A DNA stretch of 15,942 nucleotides, taken from contig JAGXIS010000176.1 of NCBI GenBank assembly GCA_024635465.1, forward strand, positions 1-15,942, given 5' to 3'. This document shows, piece by piece, positions 1-8,010 of the stretch; the first letter of the stretch is position 1, and each line of letters starts with the position of its first letter. The stretch comes from Bacteroidota bacterium (GTDB lineage: Bacteria; Bacteroidota; Rhodothermia; Balneolales; Balneolaceae). The position numbers and the translations under genes are program-made. The notes under the pieces are model-generated. The model searched no databases. It had not been told where the DNA came from and saw nothing but the letters and a program-made list of their open reading frames with translations.

Positions 1-656
1 GCAATGGAGAGGATATTATTATTCATATCAAAAATATCATCACCAACCCACCAACGATTGATTGAGTAAGGAATAAACTGTGCGAACGACATTGCACCTG
101 CATAACTGGATTTAAGCTCAAACACATCAATATTTTTTCTTTCTGTAAACTTAAGTAGCTCTTCCAATTGCGCTTTGGCAAAATCAGCCCGATAATCTTC
201 ATTGTACATGGATACATACACATTCAAAGGATTGAAACTTCCAATATTCTTTCCAAAATCAGACTCAATGCCAATAATTGAAGCGATCACTGTTGCCGGA
301 ATACCATACTCTAACTCAGCTTTTTTGAGCTGATCCGAATGGATTTCCATAAATCCTGATATTCGATCTCTTTTATCATTAAATCCCAAAATTCTTTGAT
401 AATCTTCCAGGCTCAATGTGCGTCGTTCAGCCGAGGATTTAAATCGATCGCCAATACCATCATATAATTCAAATCTGGTGTCCGTTAATAGCGATTCAAG
501 TTCTAAATTTTGCGTTTTCATATACTCCACAAGCTGCTGGAGTCGGTCGTTATCCGATTCAATCGTGGGATAGGTGTTATCAATTTGATAGGTCGTAATT
601 TCAGTACTCACCGGATTTACCATGAGCATGAAAGAGAGGATTAGGGAATAAATCAT
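1..656 (-). CDS. Lytic murein transglycosylase, MltB/SLT_2 (GH103) family, 3' end cut by contig edge
   Basis: The frame reads from ATG at 656 leftward off the window and gives 218 residues without a stop. MltB-family enzymes cleave the MurNAc-GlcNAc bond of peptidoglycan with formation of 1,6-anhydro-MurNAc, in the periplasm or on the outer membrane. The central stretch EYGIPATVIASIIGIESDFG aligns by eye with the E. coli MltB region around IIGVETRWG, placing the catalytic glutamate at Glu131. The later SYAGAMSFAQFIPYSINRWW matches the family's SFAGAMGYGQFMPSSY segment. The N-terminus (MIYSLILSFMLM) is hydrophobic and fits a short signal peptide, with no visible lipobox. An in-frame stop at 666-668 limits the start; no good Shine-Dalgarno is visible. 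The segment after the catalytic Glu (NPLNVYVSMYNEDY) departs from the usual LDALATLSF pattern, so this is a divergent member. The C-terminal part lies outside the window. Family call is confident; exact subfamily is not. Confidence 0.85.
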   Translation of the reverse strand, partial: MIYSLILSFMLMVNPVSTEITTYQIDNTYPTIESDNDRLQQLVEYMKTQNLELESLLTDTRFELYDGIGDRFKSSAERRTLSLEDYQRILGFNDKRDRISGFMEIHSDQLKKAELEYGIPATVIASIIGIESDFGKNIGSFNPLNVYVSMYNEDYRADFAKAQLEELLKFTERKNIDVFELKSSYAGAMSFAQFIPYSINRWWVGDDIFDMNNNILSI

Positions 657-746
657 AAGTCGTAATTAGGTGATGCAGGATTCTTGTAGATGATACTACA
701 TTAATACTAAATTTTCAGACTGAAATCAATGACAAATGTTTTGGTA

Positions 747-789
747 TTGAGGATAAAATCTACTTTTATTGTTGGGATTTTATCAGCAA
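747..789. promoter_or_regulatory. Inverted repeat in the divergent spacer 657-870
   Basis: The 214-bp spacer between the divergent transglycosylase and the TolB-like gene must hold promoters for both. I find no convincing TAnnTTTG-type -7 box on either strand. It contains a perfect 9-bp inverted repeat, GATAAAATC at 752-760 and GATTTTATC at 776-784, around a 15-base loop. Three further pairs (TTG 747-749 with CAA 787-789) lie beyond a two-base mismatch. No T-run follows it, so it does not look like a terminator. It could be an operator, a leader hairpin, or chance in AT-rich DNA. Confidence 0.35.
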
Positions 790-870
790 AAGGTTGTTCA
801 TTTTAGCATATTGTGATTGATATACCGATTGTACTTTATTAAAGTGACCTTTTAATTAAAAAATCTACCC

Positions 871-2415
871 ATGAAACGACTTGTTCTACCAAGCATTGTT
901 TTTTTTATCTCAATTATAATGTTGACCGGATCTATTAACATGGATCAACATGAAACCACTCAATCTTACGGTATCTTTGAAAATGCGCTGGATCTGGGAG
1001 AGGTTGAACATTCAGGATCTGCTCAATATGATGAGGCAAATCAAACGTATACAATATCAGGCAGCGGCAACGGAGTAGGAGAGAGTGATGATTCGTTTCA
1101 ATTTCTATGGAATTCTGTACAGGGCGATTTTATCCTGCGAGCTGATATTCATTATGAGAATCCATCAGAGAATGTAAACTCAGATATAAATTATGGATGG
1201 TCGGTGCGAAATTCACTTAGTTCAGATTCAGAAATGGTGACAATTTCCGTTTCACAATCAAGTGGCACTTCTGCATCAATAAGAACAGAAAAAGAGGGTG
1301 TTTCTTCATCCTATACTCTTTTGAGATCATCCGTAGATGTCATTCAGCTGGAACGAGTTGACGGTGTTTATTCTGTTCGTTTAGGCGCTTTTGGAGAACC
1401 ATTGGAAACTCAAGAAATACCGGATATTAATCTACGAAATGAAGTACTTGCCGGACTATTTGTACACTCTGAAGATCCAGATAATGTTGCTGAACTGTCT
1501 TTCCGAAATGTTCGAATTGTGAAGCCGTTTCCTGAGAATGAGCAACGTTATCAGAGATATTTAGGAAGTCGGATGGAGGTGTTGGATGTAGAAACAGGTA
1601 TGAGAAAGGTGCTATTTGAGACGGAACATTCTGTTCAGGCACCTAACTGGACTGTCGATGATGAAAGGCTCATCTACAATTCGAACGGTTATCTTTATAA
1701 TTATTGGTTATCTAGTGGACAAATCACTTATCTAAATACAGGTTTTGCGACTAGTAATAATAACGATCATGTAATTACATTCGATGGAGAACAGATTGCA
1801 ATAAGTCATCACGTGGCTTCTGATAACAATCAATCCACAGTCTTTATGTTGCCGATCGATGGAAGTGACAATCCACGACAGGTGTCCAAATCAGGAATGG
1901 GTCATTCTTACCTGCACGGTGTGTCACCTGATAATCAAAAAGTCATTTTTACGGGCTGGCGTAATAATAAATATGACCTCTACGCATCGGATGTAAATAC
2001 GATGGAGGAGACTCAGCTTACAGATACTCCATTTCTGGATGATGGGTCGGAATATTCACCGGATGGTGAGTATATCTACTTTAACTCTAATCGCACCGGT
2101 GCGATGCAATTATGGCGCATGAAAGCAGATGGCAGCGAACAGACTCAACTGACATTCGATGAAAATTTTAATGATTGGTTTCCGCATATTTCACCGGATG
2201 GAGAAAAGATTCTTTTCATTAGTTATGGTACGGATGTAGAGTCGGGTGATCATCCTTTTTATAAGCATGTAACTCTTCGCGTGATGCCAGTAAGCGGTGG
2301 AGAACCAACTGTTGTTGCTTACCTTTATGGTGGACAAGGTACAATCAATGTGCCTAGTTGGTCACCTGATAGTCGCTATGTCGCATTTGTGAGTAATTCT
2401 GGCAGATTTTATTGA
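871..2415 (+). CDS. Secreted DUF1349-like domain plus TolB-type beta-propeller protein
   Basis: The 514-residue protein begins with a signal peptide (about 1-23, MKRLVLPSIVFFISIIMLTG) and so is probably exported; no lipobox is visible. Residues about 35-215 resemble a DUF1349/concanavalin-like jelly-roll, with glycine-rich GSGNGVGESDDSFQFLW, a hydrophobic WSVRNSL strand and a closing AELSFRNVRI strand. Residues about 230-514 are a TolB/PD40-type propeller: repeated SPDG-like turns (YSPDGEYIYF near 396, ISPDGEKILF near 440, WSPDSRYVAF near 497) each follow a strand ending in QLT or a similar tail. Such propellers usually bind proteins or carbohydrates and are not enzymes by themselves; no peptidase domain follows here. 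The start is ATG at 871, directly ahead of the signal peptide. The next gene begins 3 bp after the stop, so the two are probably co-translated. The substrate or partner is unknown; a role with extracellular glycan is inference only. Confidence 0.75.
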   Translation: MKRLVLPSIVFFISIIMLTGSINMDQHETTQSYGIFENALDLGEVEHSGSAQYDEANQTYTISGSGNGVGESDDSFQFLWNSVQGDFILRADIHYENPSENVNSDINYGWSVRNSLSSDSEMVTISVSQSSGTSASIRTEKEGVSSSYTLLRSSVDVIQLERVDGVYSVRLGAFGEPLETQEIPDINLRNEVLAGLFVHSEDPDNVAELSFRNVRIVKPFPENEQRYQRYLGSRMEVLDVETGMRKVLFETEHSVQAPNWTVDDERLIYNSNGYLYNYWLSSGQITYLNTGFATSNNNDHVITFDGEQIAISHHVASDNNQSTVFMLPIDGSDNPRQVSKSGMGHSYLHGVSPDNQKVIFTGWRNNKYDLYASDVNTMEETQLTDTPFLDDGSEYSPDGEYIYFNSNRTGAMQLWRMKADGSEQTQLTFDENFNDWFPHISPDGEKILFISYGTDVESGDHPFYKHVTLRVMPVSGGEPTVVAYLYGGQGTINVPSWSPDSRYVAFVSNSGRFY

Positions 2416-2418
2416 TGA

Positions 2419-3675
2419 ATGAGTGAATCGGTCAAATCTGTACTGATTATTGGTAAAGTGTGGCCGGAGTCCCGTTCATCAGCTGCCGGGAGTCGTATGT
2501 TACAACTGATTGATGTATTTCAAAACCAAGGATTTGAAACTCATTTTGCGTCAGCAGCATCAGGAAGTGATTATTCAGATGATCTATCAATCCGAGGGAT
2601 AGTCTGTCACGAAATAAAGCTAAACGATACTTCTTTCGATCTTTTTGTGAAGAGATTGAATCCAACGATTGTGATGTTTGATCGCTTCATGACCGAAGAG
2701 CAGTATGGATGGCGCGTGGCAGAGCAGTGTCCGGATGCCGTTCGTATTTTAGATACGGAAGATCTGCACTCATTAAGGTTCACCCGACTGAAATGTTTAA
2801 AAGAGGGGGTGCCGTTTCAGTCGGTGTTGATGTTTCAAGAAGAGATCACCAAAAGGGAATTGGCAGCAATTTATCGTTCAGACCTTTCTATCATGATTTC
2901 CACCTATGAGATGGATCTGCTTCAAAACACGTTTGAAATAGATACAGATTTCTTGTTCTATCTTCCTTTTTTACTTGATCCAATTTCCGATACCGTTAGA
3001 GATAAGTGGACTGCATTTGATGATAGAAATGGGTTTATGATGATTGGTAATTATCTTCATGAACCTAACCTGGATGCAGTCAAATGGTTGAAACAAGTGA
3101 TCTGGCCACTTATACGTGCACAATTGCCTGATGCTGAACTAAATATTTATGGTTCATATGTTTCACAGGAAGTGATACAAATGGATAACAATAAGGAAGG
3201 ATTTTATGTGCATGGAAGAGTTGATCATTTGGAACATGTTATCTCTCAAGCCAGAGTAATGCTTGCACCGCTGCGTTTTGGAGCAGGTTTAAAAGGAAAG
3301 CTGTTAGATGCGATGGTTTTCGGGACCCCATCCGTGACAACTAGCATTGGTTCGGAAGGAATTTCGGAATCACAAAATTGGTGTGGTGCAGTTAATGATG
3401 ACCCAAAATTGTTTACTGAAGCTGCTGTGAATCTATATTTGAGTAAAACAGATTGGCTCAATGCTCAAAACCGGGGCATATCTATTGTTAACAATGATTT
3501 TTTGAAGAAGGATCATATCCCGACTTTTACCAAAAAAATGAATGATTTGATTGAGAACATAGATGCTCATCGCAATAAGAGTTTTATTGGTTCCATGCTT
3601 ATGCATCATACCATGTCTGGGAGTAAATATATGAGTAGGTGGATAGAGGAAAAAACAAAGAGAAATAGTAAGTAG
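2419..3675 (+). CDS. GT-B glycosyltransferase, GT4-like
   Basis: The 418-residue protein lacks a signal peptide and is expected in the cytoplasm or at the inner membrane face. The first half (about 1-190) is a Rossmann-like domain starting SVLIIGKVWPESRSSAAGSR, with a central DTEDLHSLR motif near 112-120. The second half (about 205-345) carries the GT4 nucleotide-sugar site: an IGNYLHEPNLDAVKWL strand-helix, HGRVDHLEHVISQARVMLAPLRFGAGLKGKLLDAM at about 265-299, and FGTPSVTTSIGSEGI at about 301-315. The G-x-x-x-K-L-x-E/D-A-M-x-x-G-x-P pattern is typical of retaining GT-B enzymes; here Asp297 stands where Glu is usual. The last 60 residues are basic and may touch the membrane. ATG at 2419 follows the upstream stop by 3 bp, suggesting translational coupling to the secreted propeller gene. 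Donor and acceptor sugars cannot be read from sequence. Confidence 0.85.
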   Translation: MSESVKSVLIIGKVWPESRSSAAGSRMLQLIDVFQNQGFETHFASAASGSDYSDDLSIRGIVCHEIKLNDTSFDLFVKRLNPTIVMFDRFMTEEQYGWRVAEQCPDAVRILDTEDLHSLRFTRLKCLKEGVPFQSVLMFQEEITKRELAAIYRSDLSIMISTYEMDLLQNTFEIDTDFLFYLPFLLDPISDTVRDKWTAFDDRNGFMMIGNYLHEPNLDAVKWLKQVIWPLIRAQLPDAELNIYGSYVSQEVIQMDNNKEGFYVHGRVDHLEHVISQARVMLAPLRFGAGLKGKLLDAMVFGTPSVTTSIGSEGISESQNWCGAVNDDPKLFTEAAVNLYLSKTDWLNAQNRGISIVNNDFLKKDHIPTFTKKMNDLIENIDAHRNKSFIGSMLMHHTMSGSKYMSRWIEEKTKRNSK

Positions 3676-3783
3676 TTATATCATTGCGAAGTTTTTAAAA
3701 GCTTAAATTGTTGATATTATTGGCATGTTTAGACAATTAATAAAGAATTGTTTTACCAAATGTGCTTGGAATGATCACTTTTG

Positions 3784-3821
3784 AAGATGGGGACATCTTG
3801 GGGGCGAAACCATAAGTTTCG
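3784..3821. promoter_or_regulatory. Two adjacent hairpins in the spacer ahead of dcd
   Basis: The 264-bp spacer between the glycosyltransferase and dcd holds two perfect 6-bp stems separated by 5 bases. The first is AAGATG (3784-3789), loop GGGA, CATCTT (3794-3799); GGGA fits the GNRA tetraloop class. The second is CGAAAC (3805-3810), loop CATAA, GTTTCG (3816-3821). A G-run at 3800-3804 lies between them, and a CCCC at 3872-3875 further on could pair with it. No T-run follows, so a simple intrinsic terminator is unlikely. The structure may be a leader element for dcd or a small RNA. I do not recognise it as a known riboswitch class. Confidence 0.4.
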
Positions 3822-3831
3822 AGTAGTACCT

Positions 3832-3850
3832 ATATCAATAAGATATCAAT
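3832..3850. repeat. Short direct repeat ATATCAAT x2 upstream of dcd
   Basis: ATATCAAT occurs at 3832-3839 and again at 3843-3850, a period of 11 bp that would place both copies on the same face of the helix. It lies about 90 bp upstream of the dcd start and could be a regulator site. TAACTTCG at 3896-3903 is one base from the Bacteroidota -7 box TAnnTTTG, but no good upstream partner is visible. Confidence 0.25.
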
Positions 3851-3939
3851 CTATTTTCTGATGAAATTTCTCCCCAAAAACTTCACATAAATTAGTAACT
3901 TCGAATGGCACTCTTAATAAGTCAGAAAGTTTGATCCAT

Positions 3940-5154
3940 ATGAGTAAATCGATAAGTGAAGTATCACTGCGTACAAAAGGAATCCTACCGGTTCAAAAGT
4001 TAAAAATATTAGCTGAAGCAGGAATCATCTCAGGCAAAGAAGGATATCCTATTCAAGATAATCAGTTTCAACCCAATTCAATAGATCTACGTTTGGGGGA
4101 GGTTGCTTACAGAGTGCGTAGCAGTTTTTTACCTGAAAATGAGACCGTTCGCGAGAAAGTAGATAAACTTCATCAGTACACTTTTTCTATCAAAGATGGA
4201 GCCGTGTTGGAACCTAATTGTGTATACATCATTCCGCTTCTCGAAGAACTGAGACTGCCGGCTTCTCACCACCCGTTACAAAAAAATATGAATGGAAACG
4301 GATCCGAAAACAATGAGATTCGTCTACTAGCTGAAGAAAACCTCACTGCTCGTGCAAATCCAAAAAGTACAACCGGGCGTCTTGACATCTTTACCCGTGT
4401 AATCACCGATTATTCTCATCGTTTTGAGGAGATCGAACAGGGTTATCATGGAAAACTTTATCTGGAAGTAGTCCCAAAATCTTTCCCAATTAAGATTCGA
4501 ACCGGTCAGCGTCTCAATCAATTGCGACTGCGACATGGAAATATGATGTTGAATGATCAGGATATCCTTCGAACACATGGAAGTGATCCATTGCTTTTTC
4601 ATGAGTCCGGTTTGCCACTTTCAATAGATGAGCTGAATGTAAATAACGGACTCTTTATGAGTGTAAATTTACATGGCAACCAGGATGATATTTTAGGATA
4701 TAAGGCTAAGAATCACCGGGATCTGATTGATCTGGATAAAATCAACCATTATGAAGTTTCTGAATTTTGGGAGCCAATCTATGCGAGCAGTAATGACCAT
4801 CTGATTTTAGAACCGGAAGCCTTCTATATTTTTGCATCGCGGGAAAGATGTAGAATTCCTATTCATCTGGCCGCTGAAATGATCGCTTATGATACCGGTT
4901 CAGGAGAACTACGTACACATTATGCCGGCTTCTTTGACAGTGGTTTTGGAGGTACTGTCGAAGATAAAGGTGCTCGTGCTGTACTTGAGGTCAGATCTCA
5001 TGATGTGCCATTTTTAATAGAACATGGTCAAACATTTTGCAGTATGAAATTTGAGCCTAATACTGAGATCCCGGATTTTATTTATGGGACGGATATCAAG
5101 AGTAATTATCAGGGGCAAGGACTAAAATTAGGTAAACATTTTAAACAGGTCTGA
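3940..5154 (+). CDS. dcd: 2'-deoxycytidine 5'-triphosphate deaminase, two-domain type
   Basis: dCTP deaminase converts dCTP to dUTP, feeding dTMP synthesis in the cytoplasm. At 404 residues this is about twice the length of E. coli Dcd and fits the fused two-domain form (PF06559-like). The N-terminal half has QPNSIDLRLG near 44-53 and NPKSTTGRLDIFTRVITD near 140-157. Ser143, Arg147 and Glu176 (in LYLEVVP) correspond by spacing and motif to E. coli Ser111, Arg115 and Glu138. The second half repeats the fold in diverged form, with DTGSGELRTHYAGFFDSGFGG and AVLEVRSHD, so the active site may be split or duplicated between halves. I chose ATG at 3940; a TTG three codons upstream (3931) is possible but less likely. 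An AGAAAG at 3924-3929 is a weak ribosome-binding candidate. The gene is followed 2 bp later by a [2Fe-2S] gene and then rsmE, forming one operon. Confidence 0.9.
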   Translation: MSKSISEVSLRTKGILPVQKLKILAEAGIISGKEGYPIQDNQFQPNSIDLRLGEVAYRVRSSFLPENETVREKVDKLHQYTFSIKDGAVLEPNCVYIIPLLEELRLPASHHPLQKNMNGNGSENNEIRLLAEENLTARANPKSTTGRLDIFTRVITDYSHRFEEIEQGYHGKLYLEVVPKSFPIKIRTGQRLNQLRLRHGNMMLNDQDILRTHGSDPLLFHESGLPLSIDELNVNNGLFMSVNLHGNQDDILGYKAKNHRDLIDLDKINHYEVSEFWEPIYASSNDHLILEPEAFYIFASRERCRIPIHLAAEMIAYDTGSGELRTHYAGFFDSGFGGTVEDKGARAVLEVRSHDVPFLIEHGQTFCSMKFEPNTEIPDFIYGTDIKSNYQGQGLKLGKHFKQV

Positions 5155-5156
5155 TT

Positions 5157-5357
5157 ATGCCGGTAGACCGATGTATTTGTCATGAGAAACCGTTTACTGA
5201 GATTAAACAATTAGCCATAGAGAAAGGATATACATCTGTTGAAGAGATACAGAATGCAGGATTAAGCAGTACCAGTTGCAAGATGTGTGAACCCTACATT
5301 CGGGCGATGCTCAAAACCGGTGAGACTTCGTTTGTGCCCGGTTTTCATCTAAAATAG
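5157..5357 (+). CDS. BFD-like [2Fe-2S]-binding small protein
   Basis: This 66-residue protein has the cysteine layout of the bacterioferritin-associated ferredoxin fold: Cys6-x-Cys8, then 32 residues, then Cys41-x2-Cys44. The intervening helices (EIKQLAIEKGYTSVEEIQ, then the turn before STSCKMC) match the Fer2_BFD helix-turn-helix pattern. Family members hold a [2Fe-2S] cluster; stand-alone ones may shuttle electrons to bacterioferritin, while others are domains of larger oxidoreductases. No bacterioferritin gene is in the window. ATG begins 2 bp after the dcd stop and the gene ends 7 bp before rsmE, so it should be co-transcribed with both. Its partner is unknown. The cluster-binding call is strong; the physiological role is not. 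Confidence 0.85.
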   Translation: MPVDRCICHEKPFTEIKQLAIEKGYTSVEEIQNAGLSSTSCKMCEPYIRAMLKTGETSFVPGFHLK

Positions 5358-5364
5358 AGCTGAA

Positions 5365-6060
5365 ATGAATCTTTTTTACGCAATTCCTAATGATATACAG
5401 CTACCAAACATCACGATACGTGATCAAGAAGCCGTTCACATCACAAAAGTACTCAGATTTCAAACCGGTGATAAATTGCACGTAACCGATGGGGTCGGGA
5501 ATTTGTATCACTGTGAAATCAGAAATATTCAAAAATCAGTAGTAGATTTATTTATCGTTGATAAAAAATCAGAGGAGAGACCAACTCCATTCATTACTCT
5601 CTGTATTGGAAATATCAAAAAACGAGATCGTCTGGAATTTGCTGCTGAAAAAGCTACTGAATTAGGCGTAGATCGTTTAATTATTTTCCGTGGCGATCAC
5701 AGTCAAAAAGAAAACATTCGAAAAGAAAGGATTGAATCAACAGTACTCTCTGCAATGAAACAGTCGGTTAGACTCTACTTACCTGAAGTGGTATTTGAGG
5801 ACTCCCTGAAGAGTGTACTACAGCATAAAAAGGAGGGAGAGCTTTTGTTAATGGCGGATGAAACGACTGATTCAATTCTCAATATGGATCAGAATGAAAA
5901 TCCTCTTTTTATAATAGTTGGCCCGGAAGGCGGATTTTCAAAGAGTGAGCGCAAAATTTTGAATGAAAATAATGCTCAACGTATTTCGCTTGGAAATAAA
6001 CGTCTAAGAACGGAAACAGCTGCCATCATTATTGTTGATCGATTTAAAAACCGGCAATAA
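5365..6060 (+). CDS. rsmE: 16S rRNA (uracil(1498)-N(3))-methyltransferase
   Basis: RsmE methylates N3 of U1498 in helix 44 of 16S rRNA in the assembled 30S subunit, using S-adenosylmethionine. The 231-residue length is normal. An N-terminal PUA-like domain (about 1-70) includes HITKVLRFQTGDKLHVTDG. The SPOUT methyltransferase domain follows, with EFAAEKATELGVDRLIIF near 91-108, the GPEGGFSKSE SAM-binding loop near 187-195, and the knot region ISLGNKRLRTETAA near 207-220. The substitution NKRLRTETAA for the usual xRILRxETA is mild. ATG at 5365 lies 7 bp after the preceding stop. The stop codon is inside the loop of a terminator-like hairpin, marking the operon end. rRNA modification is unrelated in obvious ways to its dcd and ferredoxin neighbours. 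Confidence 0.95.
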   Translation: MNLFYAIPNDIQLPNITIRDQEAVHITKVLRFQTGDKLHVTDGVGNLYHCEIRNIQKSVVDLFIVDKKSEERPTPFITLCIGNIKKRDRLEFAAEKATELGVDRLIIFRGDHSQKENIRKERIESTVLSAMKQSVRLYLPEVVFEDSLKSVLQHKKEGELLLMADETTDSILNMDQNENPLFIIVGPEGGFSKSERKILNENNAQRISLGNKRLRTETAAIIIVDRFKNRQ

Positions 6061-6075
6061 AACCGGTTTTAAATC
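6041..6075. terminator. Bidirectional terminator-like hairpin between rsmE and the S41 protease gene
   Basis: The left arm at 6041-6054 (GATTTAAAAACCGG) and the right arm at 6063-6075 (CCGGTTTTAAATC) pair over 13 bp with one bulged A, around an 8-base loop that contains the rsmE stop codon. The A-tract before and T-tract after the CCGG core make the same structure work on both strands, which suits the convergent genes on either side, whose coding ends lie 36 bp apart. Confidence 0.75.
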
Positions 6076-6096
6076 AAAAACCTCAGTTAAAGCGGA

Positions 6097-7986
6097 TTAA
6101 TTTTTATTGAAATCCGGAAGATTGGATACTTTCCCTTGAACAAACATTTCAAGTTGTTCAGCTGATCCCCACAAATCCATTGCAGCATGAAGAGCTTCAT
6201 TGAAATAATCATTATTTACCTGGTAGAAATATTCATTTCCCCAAGCCATTCTGGCGACTTCTGCTTTTAATCGGCCATAATTTAATGCAACTAACTCATC
6301 GTAAGTCTCTTGAGACATGTATAGGGTTTCATCCTCTACAGTAGCTTCTTCATACTCATTGTCAATCGTTAAACCACGATCTTTCATCATTTCAAAAAAG
6401 TGATCCTTATCACTCTCAGACCATTTAAAATCTTGACGGAATGCTTGAAAATCATCCTTCCATTCTGCATTGAATTTATCACCGTTCGAATCAAGATACT
6501 CCCTGACAAATTCAAAATCGACTCGATTAAGAACCATGAAATTAAACAGATAATAGGAATCTGATGTGCTATCCTGAACCAGCACATCAGGAACAATTCC
6601 ACCACCACCATAGACTTCTCGTCCGGCCGTAGTTCTGAATCTCAATGAATCCGGTACATCTTCTCTAAACTCTTCAGCATCCATAGCAGCATCGGTAGAG
6701 CGGTGATTAATTTCAAAACTATATTCTTCATTATTGCCATCAAAAGGCTTTTGAATTAGTCTGCCTGAAGGTGTTAGATATCTTGATATGGTTACCCTGA
6801 TCACACTTTCATCAATCAACTCGTATTGTTGCTGTACCAAGCCCTTTCCAAATGTGCGCCGGCCTACAATCAATCCCCGGTCATGATCCTGAATCGCACC
6901 ACTTACAATTTCACTGGATGATGCGGACCCTTCATTTACCAATACCATGACAGGAAAATCTTTGAATACACCATCTCGTCTCGAAAATACTTCAGAATTA
7001 AATCGGCTATGACGACTTTCAGTAGAGACCAGTTTGGTACCACGTGGGAAAAATTCTTCAGAGATTGAGATCGCCTGTCCCAAAAATCCTCCGGGATTAT
7101 TTCTTAGATCAATAATAACCCGTTCCATGCCAGAATCAATTAAATCTTCAGCAGAGGCCAAAAACTCTTCGTGGGTAGTAGCTGCAAAACGATTCACTTT
7201 TATGTAACCTGTACGATCGTCCATCATGTAGTGGGCATCCACAGTGGTAAGAGGAATATCATCCCGTACGATAGAGAACTTCATTATCCGCTCATTTCGC
7301 GGTCTTTTCACTTCTATATCAACAGAAGTTCCTTTTTCACCACGCAATCTTGTCATAACATCTTCATTTGTATATTTAATTGCGCTAGTGTCATTTATAG
7401 ATATAATCCGGTCTCCGGATCTGATTCCAAGCAGATCGCTGGGACCACCTGAGATAGGTGTAATAACGGTAATTGTATCATTCAGAACATTAAACTGAAT
7501 CCCAATCCCTTGAAAACGACCTGAAAATTGCTCCATCATTCTTTCACTATCTTCAGGTTCAATATATACAGAATGTGGATCAAGCGTAGAGAGCATCTCT
7601 TTGATGGAGTTTTCTACGACTTTGGACATATTGGTTTCAGGATAATTATTCGCTACATACAGATAGGCTTCTTCATACTTACTATATGAATCTCTGAAAT
7701 TCTGAACATTAAAGTTCTGATTCATATCAATAGGCGTATCTTCGTAGGTCTGAGTACTATCATCAAGAGTATTAACAATTCCCTGAATACTAACTTCAAA
7801 CAGTTCATTCAGATCTGTTTCTCCAAAGTAGTTGTCAACCACTCTCCTTTGAACCTGGAGATATTTATGAAGATTATCCTGATGATATCCATCATTGACG
7901 ACAACAGGGTCAACACCTGCTAACCACACAGAAGAGAGAATGAATAGTAGAGCGAGCTGAGGAGCTATAAATTTTTTCACGGACAT
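6097..7986 (-). CDS. Secreted C-terminal processing peptidase, PDZ/S41 family
   Basis: S41 (CtpA/Prc-type) proteases use a Ser-Lys dyad to cleave the C-termini of envelope proteins. The 629-residue protein starts with a signal peptide or anchor (about 1-25, KKFIAPQLALLFILSSVWLAG). Residues about 40-150 are helical. A PDZ domain spans about 157-240, with GRFQGIGIQF and GIRSGDRIISINDTSA. The protease core (about 245-420) contains DLRNNPGGFL at 293-302, NEGSASSSEI at 351-360 and RTFGKGLVQ at 377-385. By the Prc spacing (Ser430/Lys455) the catalytic pair is Ser356 and Lys381. About 200 further residues follow, acidic and helical, longer than the simplest CtpA. ATG at 7986 directly precedes the signal peptide and has no visible Shine-Dalgarno. 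It lies 171 bp downstream of hslU in the same direction and may have its own promoter. Confidence 0.92.
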   Translation of the reverse strand: MSVKKFIAPQLALLFILSSVWLAGVDPVVVNDGYHQDNLHKYLQVQRRVVDNYFGETDLNELFEVSIQGIVNTLDDSTQTYEDTPIDMNQNFNVQNFRDSYSKYEEAYLYVANNYPETNMSKVVENSIKEMLSTLDPHSVYIEPEDSERMMEQFSGRFQGIGIQFNVLNDTITVITPISGGPSDLLGIRSGDRIISINDTSAIKYTNEDVMTRLRGEKGTSVDIEVKRPRNERIMKFSIVRDDIPLTTVDAHYMMDDRTGYIKVNRFAATTHEEFLASAEDLIDSGMERVIIDLRNNPGGFLGQAISISEEFFPRGTKLVSTESRHSRFNSEVFSRRDGVFKDFPVMVLVNEGSASSSEIVSGAIQDHDRGLIVGRRTFGKGLVQQQYELIDESVIRVTISRYLTPSGRLIQKPFDGNNEEYSFEINHRSTDAAMDAEEFREDVPDSLRFRTTAGREVYGGGGIVPDVLVQDSTSDSYYLFNFMVLNRVDFEFVREYLDSNGDKFNAEWKDDFQAFRQDFKWSESDKDHFFEMMKDRGLTIDNEYEEATVEDETLYMSQETYDELVALNYGRLKAEVARMAWGNEYFYQVNNDYFNEALHAAMDLWGSAEQLEMFVQGKVSNLPDFNKN

Positions 7987-8010
7987 CTATTTTTGAGACT
8001 AATTTTAAAT

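Noticed and set aside
3730..3830. Short minus-strand frame of about 30 codons (ETYGFAPKMSPS...) across the two hairpins
   Set aside because: No start codon after the in-frame stop, too short and without a recognisable homolog; possible fragment of an old gene but not supportable.
3784..3830. tmRNA, SRP RNA or known riboswitch
   Set aside because: None of their conserved core sequences is present; only two simple hairpins can be supported.
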